Positions 12,401-25,477 of a stretch of DNA of 64,000 nt are shown piece after piece; within the stretch, counting starts at the first letter, position 1; every line of letters starts with the position of its first letter. The DNA lies in NCBI GenBank assembly GCA_900660155.1, contig CABFPE010000222.1, positions 218,498 through 282,497 on the forward strand. Reading direction: 5' to 3'. The translations under genes and the position numbers were made by a program. Below the pieces are notes generated by a model, which saw only the letters and a program-made list of their open reading frames with translations, made no database searches and was not told the DNA's origin. The stretch is from Hofstenia miamia (lineage: Eukaryota > Xenacoelomorpha > Acoela > Hofsteniidae).

Positions 12401-15230
12401 AAACTAATTGAAATACAGTTTAAAGAAAAACATATATATATTCAAATATATAATTACAATTTCATTCGAATCATATCTAACAGTTTTTAATTCTTAGTAA
12501 CATCAGACTTGGGGGAAATGAAATTGGAGGAAGTGAGACAGAACCCCATTTGAGATATTTGGTATTTGTTTTGGGATATTTGGTATTTGTTTTGAGTAAT
12601 TTGGTATTCCTTTCAAGAAACCACCCATTTATTTATGATGAAGTGAACAAAAATTTTGCATATATGAGGTTTGAAGTTCCATAATATTAGATGGGTCATT
12701 CAAAATTTTGTCATGTGTACATTAAAATAATTATCTGAGTACTTTTCATGAAATCAAGTATAGCTTTCTATCAAATAGCCTAGAATACAACTTAATAGAC
12801 AACCTGCTTTTTGGGGTAAATGATTAAATTTTGATTTATTTGATACTTATGTTTCATTCATGCTTAATTTCTGTATATTTTATCAAAAATATATGCTTTG
12901 TTGATCTCAAGGTTCTGTATGTTGGTTTAAAGGTTTTTTTGTTAGTAAAAAGTACTAACCATAACAAATGGGAGGCCCAAATATCTTCATAAAATTCCAT
13001 TTCATAAATTTTAATTTTGTAAGTTTTAATTTCATATTATCTCATTTGTAAATATTAGTTTTGTACAAAATGAAACTACACTACTAAATAGTAATGAATT
13101 ATATTCTATTATAATACTAATTTTTTCAGAAAATTGAACAAATATGCAATGTATAATGTGATAGTTTCTAGCAGATTAATATCCTGATAGTGATATTGCA
13201 AAATACAATAAAAAAATTGCTTCAAGTATTTTATTGGCTTTGATGTTTAATAATATTAATCAAAATTCATGAAATGGGTGAATTTAAATAAACTGGTTTC
13301 AATGAGTACAATATAAAATTTTATTCATAACATTAATTATATTCCAAGAAACATAAATATTTTTTACATTTATTCTCAATTGAACTCATAAATAAGTTAA
13401 ATAAGTAATTCTTTGGAAATCACAAAGATATTTATGAATCATTAATAAACTTTATAAGCCATTACAAAACTTTATTTCCAAATGTTACAATATAATTGTT
13501 GTAATATCTTCTAAATTTATAACATGCTCACAAATTGGGCAGGATGAATGTTCAGCAAGCCATGAATGAAACTGTTTTTATGAAATCTCATATGTTTGCA
13601 AGGAATTAATAAAATGTGCATAGTCAAATCCAGTTCAGATGAACAAATTGAGCATATGTTTGAGGTTGTGGAAGGAACATCACCAACTTCAATATCAAAT
13701 TCATTGATAACTTTCTTAGTAAAGATCCAACCAAACCCATTCCAGCATAACTAATGTGATTTAGGAATTCAGGTATGATGTGAGACATATGTTTCAATCA
13801 TTTATATTGTATTGATGTCCTGCTTGCTGATGGCAAACCTGCATGCCATTCTGTAGATGAGTGAAATTGTTGCCACAAATAACAATATATTTATTTAAAA
13901 TGTTGATGAAATGCCAAATATTCAGATATGAAACCTTGAATAGCCTTTTTAGAGTGGAATTTATTGACTCCAAATCAGAATTTGTTCAATGTGTGCAATC
14001 ATATACTGAGAAAGTCTCTGGAGTAACTCTGAGAAACCAGTAGTCTTCCACATACTTTAAAAGTTTATTCAAGCTAAAAGATATTGTTCAATATAAGGAA
14101 CATCTAAGTGGAAAATATTTATGCAAAAAAATGTTTTACATACAACTAAGAACAGAACATACTTAAGAGGTGAAGCTTTAATTATCAATGGAATATATAA
14201 ATAAAATAATTACCAATTTTTAATGTTGTCATCAAATGCATCAGAAATGTAACTTATAAACCAATGCAACCCTTGTACAGCATCTGCAGCAGGAAGCAAG
14301 GGCAAATGTAACATCCTCTACTAGGCATCATTACTATTTATCTCTTGTTACTGCATAACACTAGTTGTAGTTTTGTGGGTAGGGATTTACTTAATTAGAT
14401 ACTGCTTTGGCTTTTGTTTTTATTAACACAATGTAACTAGATTTAACTGTTCACTATTTAGGTGATGAAGTCATGTGACAGTTTCTCCAATGATCAATAG
14501 TGGGCATCTGCCTGAAGCTGATCTCCACATCCAGTTTCACCAAATCCTTCAATGTTCCAGTTGGTTGAGTTTCACACCTCAGCTCATTGATACAATTTAT
14601 GTGTACTTTATCCTAGCTCAGTGCATACTCAAGACATGACACAATTGATCTAAAATAATGGTAATATATTCCCTAGGTTTTGGTCATCCAACTGTTTCTT
14701 CAAAGTAAATTATTTTAATACATGTATTAGATGATCACTAGTTGGCTAATCAAGAGAAAAACTCCTACACCTAACTTATGTGCACTTTTGTGGTCTGGCA
14801 CAGTGACCCTTGAATCATTCTCTATGATGGATCCAGACCACTACAAAACACCACTCAATTAGCTTGACATTGTATTAAATAATCAAACCATTATAGTAGA
14901 AACAAAATAAGAATTCTGAATAAAATTCTTTATCAATTGCTTACAGTTTTTAATTCATATTTATAGTAATTTCAGAAAAGTACCTGTTGATTTCAAATTT
15001 AAACTTTTCTTCTGCCAAGATGGCGGCTAAAAATAATGGAAGCGATTTTGCCCCCTTGTTTTGCTGAAAGTTATTTTATTGACTGATACTAATCTCTCAT
15101 TTTTGACACATATTGTTTCTTAGTTGCATAATACAAATAAATCTAAATTAATCTTATTGATCTAAATACAATATTTCTAATCATTGTTTCTTTGATCTTA
15201 TTCTCACTTTGCTTGACATTTGCAGCTTAT
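12401..15230. other. AT-rich intergenic, no gene recognised
   Basis: No domain recognised. One GC-richer island at 15017-15027 reads AAGATGGCGGC (see findings). An inverted match gtggtctgg/ccagaccac lies near 14800-14850. Confidence 0.4.
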
Positions 15231-15239
15231 TTTTGGTTT

Positions 15240-16291
15240 ATTTGGATGATGCTACACAAAGCCATGATATGCCTGACAATTGCAGAGACGCCTTCAATGT
15301 TAGAATAATCTCCATGCAGTCCTAGCTTTTGGCAGTACTGAAAAATTGCCTCATGAAATGGAACAAACATCCCATGACCCATACGCCAAAAACTCCATTG
15401 CATGCATTCTAAATGTTGTTAAAATATTTATTATTAAAAATACAAAACCTGAAGAGCAATTTCATAGTCGGCAATAACAATTGAAACCCTGAAGGTAGAA
15501 ACTGCTGTTTTTAAACTCCATAAAGCTGCAGCATATAAATCTTGCTTACGTGAGGTCATCAAGAAAAAAACACATGGGATTAAATGGTTGTGATCAATTG
15601 CAGCTAAAATAAGTAGTTGAGAGAATATTCTCAGGCATATTTTAAATGTGGCATCAATATGAATTTCCTTCATATTTGCCAAGCACTTCCTCAAGGAGTC
15701 AATTGAAAACACAAGTGCAAAGTAACCATCAATATTGATTATATCAATTAAATATGAGGAGAACAGTGGGTTTCTAAATTAATATTAATACTGTTAAAAA
15801 TTTAATAATCATACTGATAATCACTTAGTGATTCAACAAGTTCATCAATATTCAACAGAATGAATGCTTTTCCATTGCCTTCTCAATTTCTGGAAAAGTT
15901 ATGAGACCTTCAGCATTTGCAGTCTCTTCATCAAAGATATTTCATAGTGATGTTATGGGATCTTCTTCCTCTCTCCTTTTGAGACAATTTTAAGGGCATT
16001 TTTTGCAATTAAATCCCCTTTAGGCTCATGGTTATGACATTTCTATAAAAAATTACTCAGATAAAGAAGATAAGTTACATTTAATAATAAGTCTCCATCA
16101 TAAGTGCCCCTTGCATGACAGCTTTTTGTGAGGTGACACTTCAAATATGCCATTACACATCTTTTGTAATCTTTGACATACAGTAAATTATTAACTTTAG
16201 ACAGTTTACTATTTTTTCTGGCTCCATCAATTATTACAACTTCTTGATCTGGCATGATGTCATTTCTATGAAATAATTTGAATTTGCGCAA
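15240..16291 (-). pseudogene. MULE-type transposase with FLYWCH zinc finger, broken
   Basis: Read on the minus strand. The N-terminal piece (16291-16043) resembles a FLYWCH finger: LLYVKDYKRCVMAYLKCHL, then C-H at CHAR and a GDLLLN tail. The MULE catalytic domain (15712-15434) shows EIHIDATFKICLRIFSQLLI with the first Asp, a PCVFFLM strand, and IVIADYEIALQ with a second acidic position. Coding then resumes at 15408 with GCLFHF, the usual third block, and after a frameshift QYCQKLGLHGDY. The gap 15448-15409 starts GT and ends AG (40 nt), so it could be a tiny intron. Frames between the two domains are closed by stops. Mutator-like elements move by cut-and-paste; this copy is dead. Confidence 0.65.
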
Positions 16292-18820
16292 TTATAAAAT
16301 TGAATTTTCATGGCAATAAATATTTCAAAATTACATTTACGAAATTAGACAATTCGTAATAGAGTTTTACGAAATTAATATTGTAATGAAATTAATTTCA
16401 TACGAAATTTGTTTGCTGCGAAATTAAAATTTTACGAAGTAAATCGGCGTACCCTAACAAACTTGTAAAGCAATGTATATTTAGTTAATAATTATTTTGT
16501 GTCAAATAACCGAAACCTTATATTTCTAAAACCTATTTTGATTTCCCAAAATGTCCAAAATTGGGGTTGTTATTGCAGCTCTACATTCGCAATCAGCTCG
16601 ATGTTCAAATCTAAGCAAAATTTGTGAAATCATAGTTTATAACTTTAATGTGTAAACATGAATGCAGCAATCAATTCCTATCCTAAATATAAATTGTATG
16701 CAATGTTTCAAATTGCTAATTTCATTAAAAGTGACAAGGGAACAGTTTTTAGAATCCTAAATGATATAATACAATTGTACTTTAGGAAAGTAAAAGCAAC
16801 AACTGCCAATTATTTCTATTTCTGCATTAGACAAAATATTATTAATATTCTGGATATTTCAAAATCTTTACTATATAAATATATAATTAATGTATGCGAA
16901 TGTATTGGTCTCCGATCACTTTTAAATTTATTAGCAATCTGGATTATTATAAGCTCATATTAGCTTACAAATTGCCCCTTTGTATATATTTATTAAAGTT
17001 ATAATTTATAAATTTTAGTTTTTTATATATTATCCTTGTATTTGAATATCGAGCTGATCGCAACTATCGAACTGCAGTCACAACACCCTAAAATTTAATT
17101 TTTCAAATATATTAGAATGTGAAATTAATACAAAGGATTTAGAGAGCACAACTATACTTTAAGCTAGTGTATATCTATTTGATTTTCTCGAAATATTTTA
17201 GCAAATTTTTAACTTACTGTTATAAATTGTTAGCCTTTTTCATATAAAATTCACAATATATTTATTCAGTATTTTAAAGTTATTGCACTAGCAAAATTGC
17301 TTTTCCTGCAAAAGTTGCAACTAAGATCGTCTCAGTTTACTTCTCTATACCTACTACATGTGTTATACAATCTTGATAGCTCATACAATCATTACCCAAT
17401 TATGCAAAGATTACTGATGCACATTAAAACACTTGACCTACTTGAAAGTCAATTCTAGCACATGTATAAAGTTTGAAATTCAATTTCTTATGCCCTATTG
17501 TTTTTTGTAAAGCAAATTTAATCTTATATTTGTTTTATATTTGCAGAGAGATCTAATAAATTTACTGACCTTTCGAAAACAAAAACTACAAAGCCGCAGT
17601 AGGCTGCGTGTGTAATATAATCTATCAAAAATTAAAATTGCCGACTATTTGGTAAGCAATTGTCCTCAAAAACAATGAATTTTTGAGCATTTTCTCTCAT
17701 TTCCGATATTACAAACTTTTGCTTTTTTATAGAAAACTTGCATTTGTTGCTTTTTTTCCTTATTATAAATATCCATAGACATTAATCATAATGTTAACAA
17801 GATAGCAAAAATATGTCTAGTAAACTAATCTGCAGATTTCATTGCATATTGGTTGCAAAGTAATTTATGCTTTCTTGAGAGTTTAAGTTACATTAATCAA
17901 TTTTAGCGAATTTGTATATACGCTAATGATCTATAGTTGGGCTATGCGGGGAAGGGATTTCTAATACCCGTACGTTACCCGTAAAAGTTAATTTGTATCC
18001 GTACCCAGAAAAGTAAACCAGTGCTCAGCCGAATACTCTTGCTTTACATTCCAAGCTAACAAAATTGCATAAACTGCAAAACAAAAATCAATTGTATTTT
18101 CCATGAATGATCATTACCGTCAAATGCGATGAATAGGAACAGTTTTTTAAAAATCGAGTATTTGTAAATATAACCATTGATCGGGATTTTCTTGCAATAA
18201 TTTCTCTCTTTTTCTTCTTTTTCATTTTCATCATCACCAGAATTGAGTTGACCCTGTTCAACATTTTCTTCAGAATCATACATTGGCATCTTTCTAAGTA
18301 ATTTACAAGCTTATCTATTTTTATATCAAACATTATTCAATGTTCTTTAAAATGTAATTTATGGACATGTGTAAAACTTTATCCCTGTATACTGTTTCTA
18401 TAATCCCCGTTGTTCCAATTTGCCATTTGACGGTAAGTTTTTGACGTTATTACCTAACAGCCAACTTCGTTTGTGGTGGTTGTAATGGTATTGATCGAAG
18501 TTATTATAATAGAATCGTGATTTAATTGATTGATGTTTAAACATTTAAAGGCAAAATTTCCATAATAAGTGTTTAATTTTATGACCTTATATTTTAGCAA
18601 TATACTCATTATTTGTATTCTTTAACCATACCTCCCTACCCGTGGATACAACCCTAATTTGTTTTTGCAGTTAGTAATTGTACTTAGCCTAACCAATATA
18701 TGTTATCATCGCATTTTGTGGCATATAAATATTTTATGCGAAAAGCTGAAATATAAAATTGAAATTGGTAAATTTTTGAACTGAAACTGAAATTTTCTAA
18801 ATGTTAATTCAGTTGAACAC
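16292..18820. other. AT-rich intergenic, nothing firm
   Basis: The open frame at 16658-16963 has low-complexity AT-driven composition and no motif, so I do not call a gene. A weak pair of cccgt-rich ends near 17935 and 18650 was considered as a transposon and not accepted. Confidence 0.4.
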
Positions 18821-18829
18821 ACTAACCAT

Positions 18830-19463
18830 CAGAGATGGGCATCGGGTACCCGACCCGACATCGGGTCGGGTTCGGGTACAATCATTTGGATTCTGTTCGG
18901 GGCGGGTACGCTCATGAGCAGGTACAGTCGGGTATAATAAACTGAATAAAATGCAGTATTATTTTTAAGCTAATGAAGATAACTTAAATTGTTTCCTTTA
19001 GTCTCGCAGATATAAGCATACACAACTACAACATCAAGGGACAAACGGAATGCATAATACGTTAATAGTCCTTCATGTCATTGACCAATAATGACGTTTA
19101 AGACCCGATTCACACGAGACTGTTTTTGGAGCAGGTCTTTACAACATAAATTCTTTAATTACCCCTAATTATTTTTACTTCCAGTAAAGTTAAATACATT
19201 CACCATGTGAATGGACATTCCGTCGAATTCTTGTAAGTCTATCGAGGCTTGATTTAATAGCATTTTATTTAAATTTACCTGCTATTCTGTTTGCATTTGT
19301 TTGTTTGTAGTTCGTGTGCATTTTTATATTGAGTGTTTACTTTTCTTCGGGTAATGTCGGTTCGGGTAAAGTAATCAATAGTCGGTTCAAGTCGAGTTCA
19401 TTTGATCAAATTGTATGTCGGGTACGTTTGGGGTACAGGTGTTTTATTGAATGCCCATCACTG
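18830..19463. mobile_element. Non-autonomous hAT element (634 bp)
   Basis: Terminal inverted repeats are CAGAGATGGGCAT at the left and ATGCCCATCACTG at the right (12 of 13 match). The flanks carry 8-bp near-duplicates ctaaccat (18822-18829) and ctacccat (19464-19471), 7 of 8 matching, the target size expected of hAT transposons. Both subterminal regions are rich in a cgggt/acccg motif in clusters (18843-18925 and 19348-19435), probably transposase-binding repeats. There is no transposase coding capacity. Confidence 0.8.
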
Positions 19464-19471
19464 CTACCCAT

Positions 19472-20370
19472 ACCCTATATCAATGGCAAAATGTTTCAGC
19501 TGAAAAAATATTTCCTTAAATACAGTAAATATAATTTACTTTTGATTGCCTTCCAATAAAAACAAATCTAAATGAATTCAATGCTTCAAATACAAATATA
19601 TGAAAATCCAATTGCATAAACCGTGTTGGCACCTTATCCATTTGAAGCATTTCTTTCAAATATTTTTCACAACATACGAGCACAAGTTCTTACTGTCGGT
19701 GATTGCCAATCATTGTTCTGCAGCAGTTCTTTATAATTCTGAGCTTATTAAAAGATGGTTTGTTGGAAGCGACGCCCACCGGAATGCATAACATATACTA
19801 ATATATCTTAGCAAGAAAAGTAACTAATTTGTTTTCTTTTCTGATTTCCACTACAATGTATTCGTTTTTGACCGGTTTTTAATGGCATATCAAAATGATA
19901 ATTGATAACCTAAGAGTATGCTAAAACAAACTTGAGTTTATCAAATCAAAAAGAATACAAAGATAAGATTGCAACTTAATACAACATCGCAGTACGTATG
20001 CAATGGGGAGACATGGTGTTTGGTCATTTTATTTGCTAAGATTCCGGAATTATACATGTATTTGCGAAGAAAACACAAATCACTTATTTAATTTTTATCT
20101 TACAAAAATATGTAGAACGACAGACTTCATTGTGCTTCATTGTAAATTTCGAAGACGAATGCCTGCGGTGTTTGATTATAGGGTGTTCCTTGTTTTAAAC
20201 GACTGTGACCTTCTCAAATGTTTAACTAATGTCATGAGGTAATTTTTTCAATGACAGGAAATATATCACGTGACATTAAGCTAATCCTGTACACAAAATA
20301 TGACATTTTGATGAAATGTAAGCACTTGCACCACAGCGGATCACATTAATCACACAACTTGTGACATAGC
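19472..20370. other. Intergenic, nothing recognised
   Basis: Short open frames without motifs; no repeat ends found. Confidence 0.4.
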
Positions 20371-20373
20371 TTC

Positions 20374-21600
20374 CAAAGCTAGCAGAAATGTAGAGAATTT
20401 ATTATCTCTAAGTGAAAAAAAGGATAAATTTCAAAAAATTGACCAGTATGTCACTAGATTAAACCAACAAAAGGTTGATTTTTACCAGAAATGTTCAGAA
20501 TTGCGGGCTGATATTAAAAAGAGGCGTGATACTCTTATTGTTCGTATAAAAGGCCTTCGAAGAATAAATTTTGAATTGAATTTAAGTGGTGACAAAAAAT
20601 ATCAAAAGATAATTCCGATGAAATACGAAACTTACAAACTTTGAAATACGCCATATGCGGTTCACTGCAGTTAAGCGGCCATTTTCCAACCAAGACACTG
20701 AAATTCAACGTTATAAAATACTACCAGATTGAAAGATCAACAAGCATTCGTTTGAACTAATGTCAGTGGGCATTAAACGCAGCAAACTTTCCCGAGTGCA
20801 TTGGTTTAACCATCTCAAGGAATACGTTACAGACATTATTATAATTGTTAATGACACTATTAATTATGATAATTCACATGAAGCGTTAATTAATGATGTT
20901 GTTTAGGAATTTGATGATAATGTTATTAAAGATGTTTGTTATGATATTCAAAATCAGCGTTTATTTCTGCTAATATTAAGTCAGTCATTCTATATAAGAA
21001 TATTGCCAGCAACTAAAATCTTTCAGGAGATTCTGTTATTTTATGATGACCAATTAAAAGTAATTCCAGAATATTCTAATCCATTTGAACAACGTCTTGG
21101 GGGAATGCTGTTGTGGCAATTTGTTCAAGTTCTTGCAAATCCTTGATTTTTGTTCTTCGTAAATCGGACGTGCTCATCAAGTGGAATCTATCTGATAATA
21201 CCATTGACACAAAGGCATATTTCGTTAACTTTTCAGCCGAGTTGGATGAGTGTGGACGACAAATTGGAATACTTTGCATTTGGTGGACAATTGAAAAGCC
21301 AAATTCATATCGTTTCCTGTAATGAAAATTGTGTTGTGCAACAGTTGGGAAGTCAAGATTATATGTATAGCTCTCTATCCTACTTAACAAGCAATCTTTT
21401 ACTAGCATTCAATATGAATAAGGAAAGTTTAGATGTGTACAATACTTCCGAAGAGCAACCTCTTAGGAGTATTACTTTTTGAACAGTGCCAGTGAAGGCA
21501 ATAAAGGACAGGTTGGCAGGGTCAGTGCAATATTAAAGGGGCCTTCAGATGAAGTTTTAGGTGCTGAAGAATACCGTATTTACAAGATGTCCTTTTAACG
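20374..21600 (+). pseudogene. Broken coding sequence: coiled coil plus beta-propeller-like part
   Basis: A frame open from about 20374 to 20641 has heptad-like composition: LSLSEKKDKFQKIDQYVTRL and RADIKKRRDTLIVRIKGL. A second stretch (about 20745-20905) contains HWFNHLKEYV. A third (about 21113-21482) needs a one-base frameshift near 21230 and has WD-repeat-like strands such as KSDVLIKWNLSDN and LEYFAFGG; another frame continues to about 21597. Base composition is more codon-like than the flanks. Stops and frame changes suggest a pseudogene, though missed introns are possible. I do not recognise the parent gene. Confidence 0.4.
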
Positions 21601-24600
21601 TATAACATTTGGGGAGATAATTAAAATTCTACTTTTTTAAAATAATCAAATTGCTAGACAAACTAAACTGCCTAGGCAGTTGTTTCTTTTGTGAATTGAC
21701 AGTTATGAAATTTACTCAGATAGAACATTTGAACACGAAACTAAATCAAAGTTAAGTATGTTTTGATTGTCAAAATTTTGATAAATATTCATGTTTTACT
21801 TGTGTTCCTACAAGCATAAGAAAAACGTGGGCAACATAAATTCAACAATACTGTTTCCGCGCAAGCTGATGACGCATTATCATCATGATATAGGGACTGT
21901 CCAAACACAATATATTTCAGGAATTACAACAACATAGCACATACAATATTACACTAAGCGACGACAAACTTACTTTCATCAATATCAGAAAGTTGAATTT
22001 TGCTGTCATTTTCAGTGTTGCAATGATATAAATATCACAGTAGGTATGGGCAAAGAATGCTTACATTTTTTTCAGACTTATTATTCAGTATTATTTATTG
22101 GCCGTGCAGGTGTCTAAAATGATTTGATGATCGAAACTATCCAGCACATTTGGCTGCAAAATTTCCTTCATGTGTGATTCCAAAAACTGTATTTATTAGT
22201 TTATTCTAATACATAGAATAATCATTGAGATTGAATGAAACATGATATCAAAAATTATGCTTTTTGTATAAAATGGGAAACCCTCTGTCAATTTGCGTCC
22301 TTAAATTTGATAATGTACACCTTTACATTTCCGTATTCATTAAAGAATTTTAAAGTATATTAAAATATTAAATTGTTTTAGTCATGCTATAGTCTATAGT
22401 AATCTCCCTCTCTGGTTAAATTGACAGCGGAAGCCATGAAATACAATTAGTGTTATATTAGTAAATTAATGTATTTTCACTCTGAATAATTAGTTTTAGT
22501 TTCAAAAGAAATTTCAGCCAACGTCAAAATATTAATTTGCAAATTGCAATCAATATATTTAAGAACAAAGGGATGAATCTTAAATTTTATTAAGGATCAG
22601 CAATATTCAAACCAGAAAATGCACTGAAATATGGGTTAACGAGTTTCATCGATACATAACCATTAAATTGCTATTTTCTTTGTTCAAGTAGCGAAATTTT
22701 CAATTGTAAAAATTGCCTCTAATTACTTATATCGTGGTGTTACTCTAGTCAATGTCATCATTACAAATCTTCATTTGAATCTATGGTCTTCCCTTAAACT
22801 ATTTAAATCTGAATTTAGCTTTGTCAATTTTAAAATTTGGCATTCTCTCTAAATGCTCTCTTTTCTCTTTTGGATTTCCTCTACCTGCTCTATTTCAAAT
22901 TTGCAAATAAATATTCTTTCTTATGAGCACTTTAATAAGGTCTAGTTCAAATATTATATAAATTTGTATATTGCATTTGGTTGCAACTGACAATCATGAC
23001 AATTTAAGTGTGTGTACACATTTCATTCATATGTTTGTATCTATAACTGAAGTGTCTTAGAATAAAATGGAATTGTTTGTATTAACAGTGGAATGGAAGT
23101 GTCTCAAAAATTATCTATTGTAAGTTCAAAAAATTAATATTTAGTGTAACTAGAATTTTCAAGTAATATTAATATTTAGGTTGGTCTTTTGGCATTTAGT
23201 GAATTTAAAATAAACGTATCAAATGTATTTTCAAGAATAGCGTGGATTTTTATGTTACGATATTGTTGGTGGGCATTTCAGTCGTAGATATTGAATCACA
23301 CAAATTGAAATGAAATATTAAAAACATTATTACGAATTTCATTATTTATTAGAAAATTGAGTTTGAAAATGTTCTAGTTAAAAATTCTGAACATTTAATG
23401 ATGCCAAACAATTGGTTACATTGCTAAAAAACAGTGTACGCTATTTAGGATAAAGGCATATCTTCAGAAAACCATGATATATTAAATGTGTACTTGAAAT
23501 CTACAGGATAGGACTAACAATACATTTCCAATTCTGAGTTTTGCTAAAAGTGTAGAGTTGAACCAGTGCTAAGCACAAAAATTTAAAAATATCACTAATT
23601 GTTTAGCTTGCAGATGCACAGAACCACCACTAGATTATCAGCATTTTTCTAAGACTATCGTTTATGAATTGTAAGTGAGTTGTTGCTGTATTCTGTTAGT
23701 ACATGTCGTAGAATTTCGAAACCTTTAAATTAGCTGAGATATTAGTTAAATCACGTAGTTTGTCACTAGTCGACGTTACTCCAAAATTTTCCGTTAACGA
23801 AATTTCTAAATATCTGAATCTTATTAGAGTTGTAATTTAATGCTTTAGTAACTGCACCACAATCGTATAAATAGGCTGTTTAATGCTGCGTACTCATTGA
23901 CGTCAAAGAATATATTTACTGGCTCATTTCACTTCGTTGATTGTAATAGAATAGATGAAGCCGTAGCTCCAGCTTTACATATTTTATCATTGGACCACTA
24001 AGTAGACGACAATAGGTGTGCCTTCAATTTTCTTTTTCTTAATATAATGTTAGAATTAACATCTTTGCAAAAGGCAAAATTGGTATAGAAAGTGGTAGTA
24101 GTCTGTACTACTGGCTGTGTAGGCCATATGATCTCAAAAATTAAACTAAAGTAGGTATTCAGAAAATATAAGGCCTATTGCAACGCAATACTAAGCTGTA
24201 ATTAATTTCAATTAATGCTTTACTGGATACTTGCGAATTTAGGATTATACGTATTTTGCAATATTGCTCCATCAGACCAATTGCAAATTACTTTTATTTT
24301 GAACTCTCTTTATTGTCAATACCTTCTGGTAATAGTTCATCTAGACATCACAATTATGCAGAAAGACCTCAACAATGAGGAGAACTGACGTCATGATCAT
24401 GCAAATATTGATCAAATGTCTTCAACCATCAGCCAATGCTGTATGCTTACTTAACAATGACTATTTGTTCAATGTACTTAATTCTTTCCTTAGCAAAGAA
24501 TTTGGGATTCTGCTTCAAATATGAACACTTCAGTGAAGGGAGGTAACGGCTTCAAATTAGACAATTATTTGTCAGCTCCAATGCTTCATTAAGTTGTTAG

Positions 24601-25150
24601 TACAACTGTAAAATCATCTCAATATTTGAAACTTATAAAATTATTCAATTTCTTAGCCCGACATGATGCAATGGTTATATTGCCAAAATCAGCTCACTGT
24701 GGGAGGCTGAAAATGCCCTAAACCTGCGTGTCTATTTCTGTGCATCAATGCCAAGTTAGGCCTGTTTGCATTTGGCCTAATATAATTATATATTTAATTG
24801 AGAAGTTTTTTTCAATTCATTAAAAGCAGAATATAATGTTTTGAGGAGTACTAGAGAGAAAATAACTATACCTTAACATACATTTCAGCTTGATTAATCC
24901 ATTAAAAAAATTTGGTTTTTACATAAAAGTGTTTATTGGTATTTTATACACAATTGTTTGTTCTTTTATATTTTTTGTATAATTTGAAAAGTGATGATCA
25001 TGTGATCATTAATAAAAGTGTAATTCCTGATCATTCTCACTTCGCGCTAAGAATGCTAGTTAACAAGTATATTATTGAAAAAAAAATTATTTACATATGC
25101 TTGAAAATTTCTTAATCATAATCTCCATTTTATTCTTTGTAGTTTTATTT
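21601..25150. other. AT-rich intergenic upstream of DUS4L
   Basis: No domain or repeat end recognised over 3.5 kb. Just before the next gene, cttcgcag at about 25157-25164 is a good splice acceptor, so a 5' untranslated exon or a trans-splice leader site may lie here. Confidence 0.4.
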
Positions 25151-25171
25151 ATTCATCTTCGCAGGTGATAA

Positions 25172-25477
25172 ATGCAACGTGATCGTATTAACATAGTTTC
25201 TGATGTAATAAGTAAAACGCGTGAGGAGAATCGAGTAGTTAAAGTTGCTGCACCAATGGTTCGATATTCTCGTCTTCCTTTTCGTGCTACTGTTCGTGAA
25301 TATGGATGTGATTTGTGCTTCACTCCAATGATGATGTCTGACAGCTTTGTTCGTGCTGCTAGTGCTCGATTGAACGAATTTGATACATTTCCTCTCATTG
25401 ATAAACCGCTGGTAGTCCAGTTCGCTGCGAATAATGTAGAGTACGCTGTTGCTGCAGCTAAAATGGTATACCCCTGG
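25172..25477 (+). CDS. DUS4L: DUS4L coding exon 1
   Basis: Residues 1-102, phase 0 end at tgg followed by gtaaat. Holds the N-terminal part of the TIM barrel with the FMN-phosphate and substrate-side blocks. Confidence 0.88.

Noticed and set aside
16658-16963. 101-codon open frame
   Set aside because: AT-driven, Ile/Asn/Tyr-rich, with no motif and no splice context.
17935-18660. cccgt-rich ends suggesting another hAT-like transposon
   Set aside because: The ends match only in a loose, gapped way and no 8-bp duplication was found.
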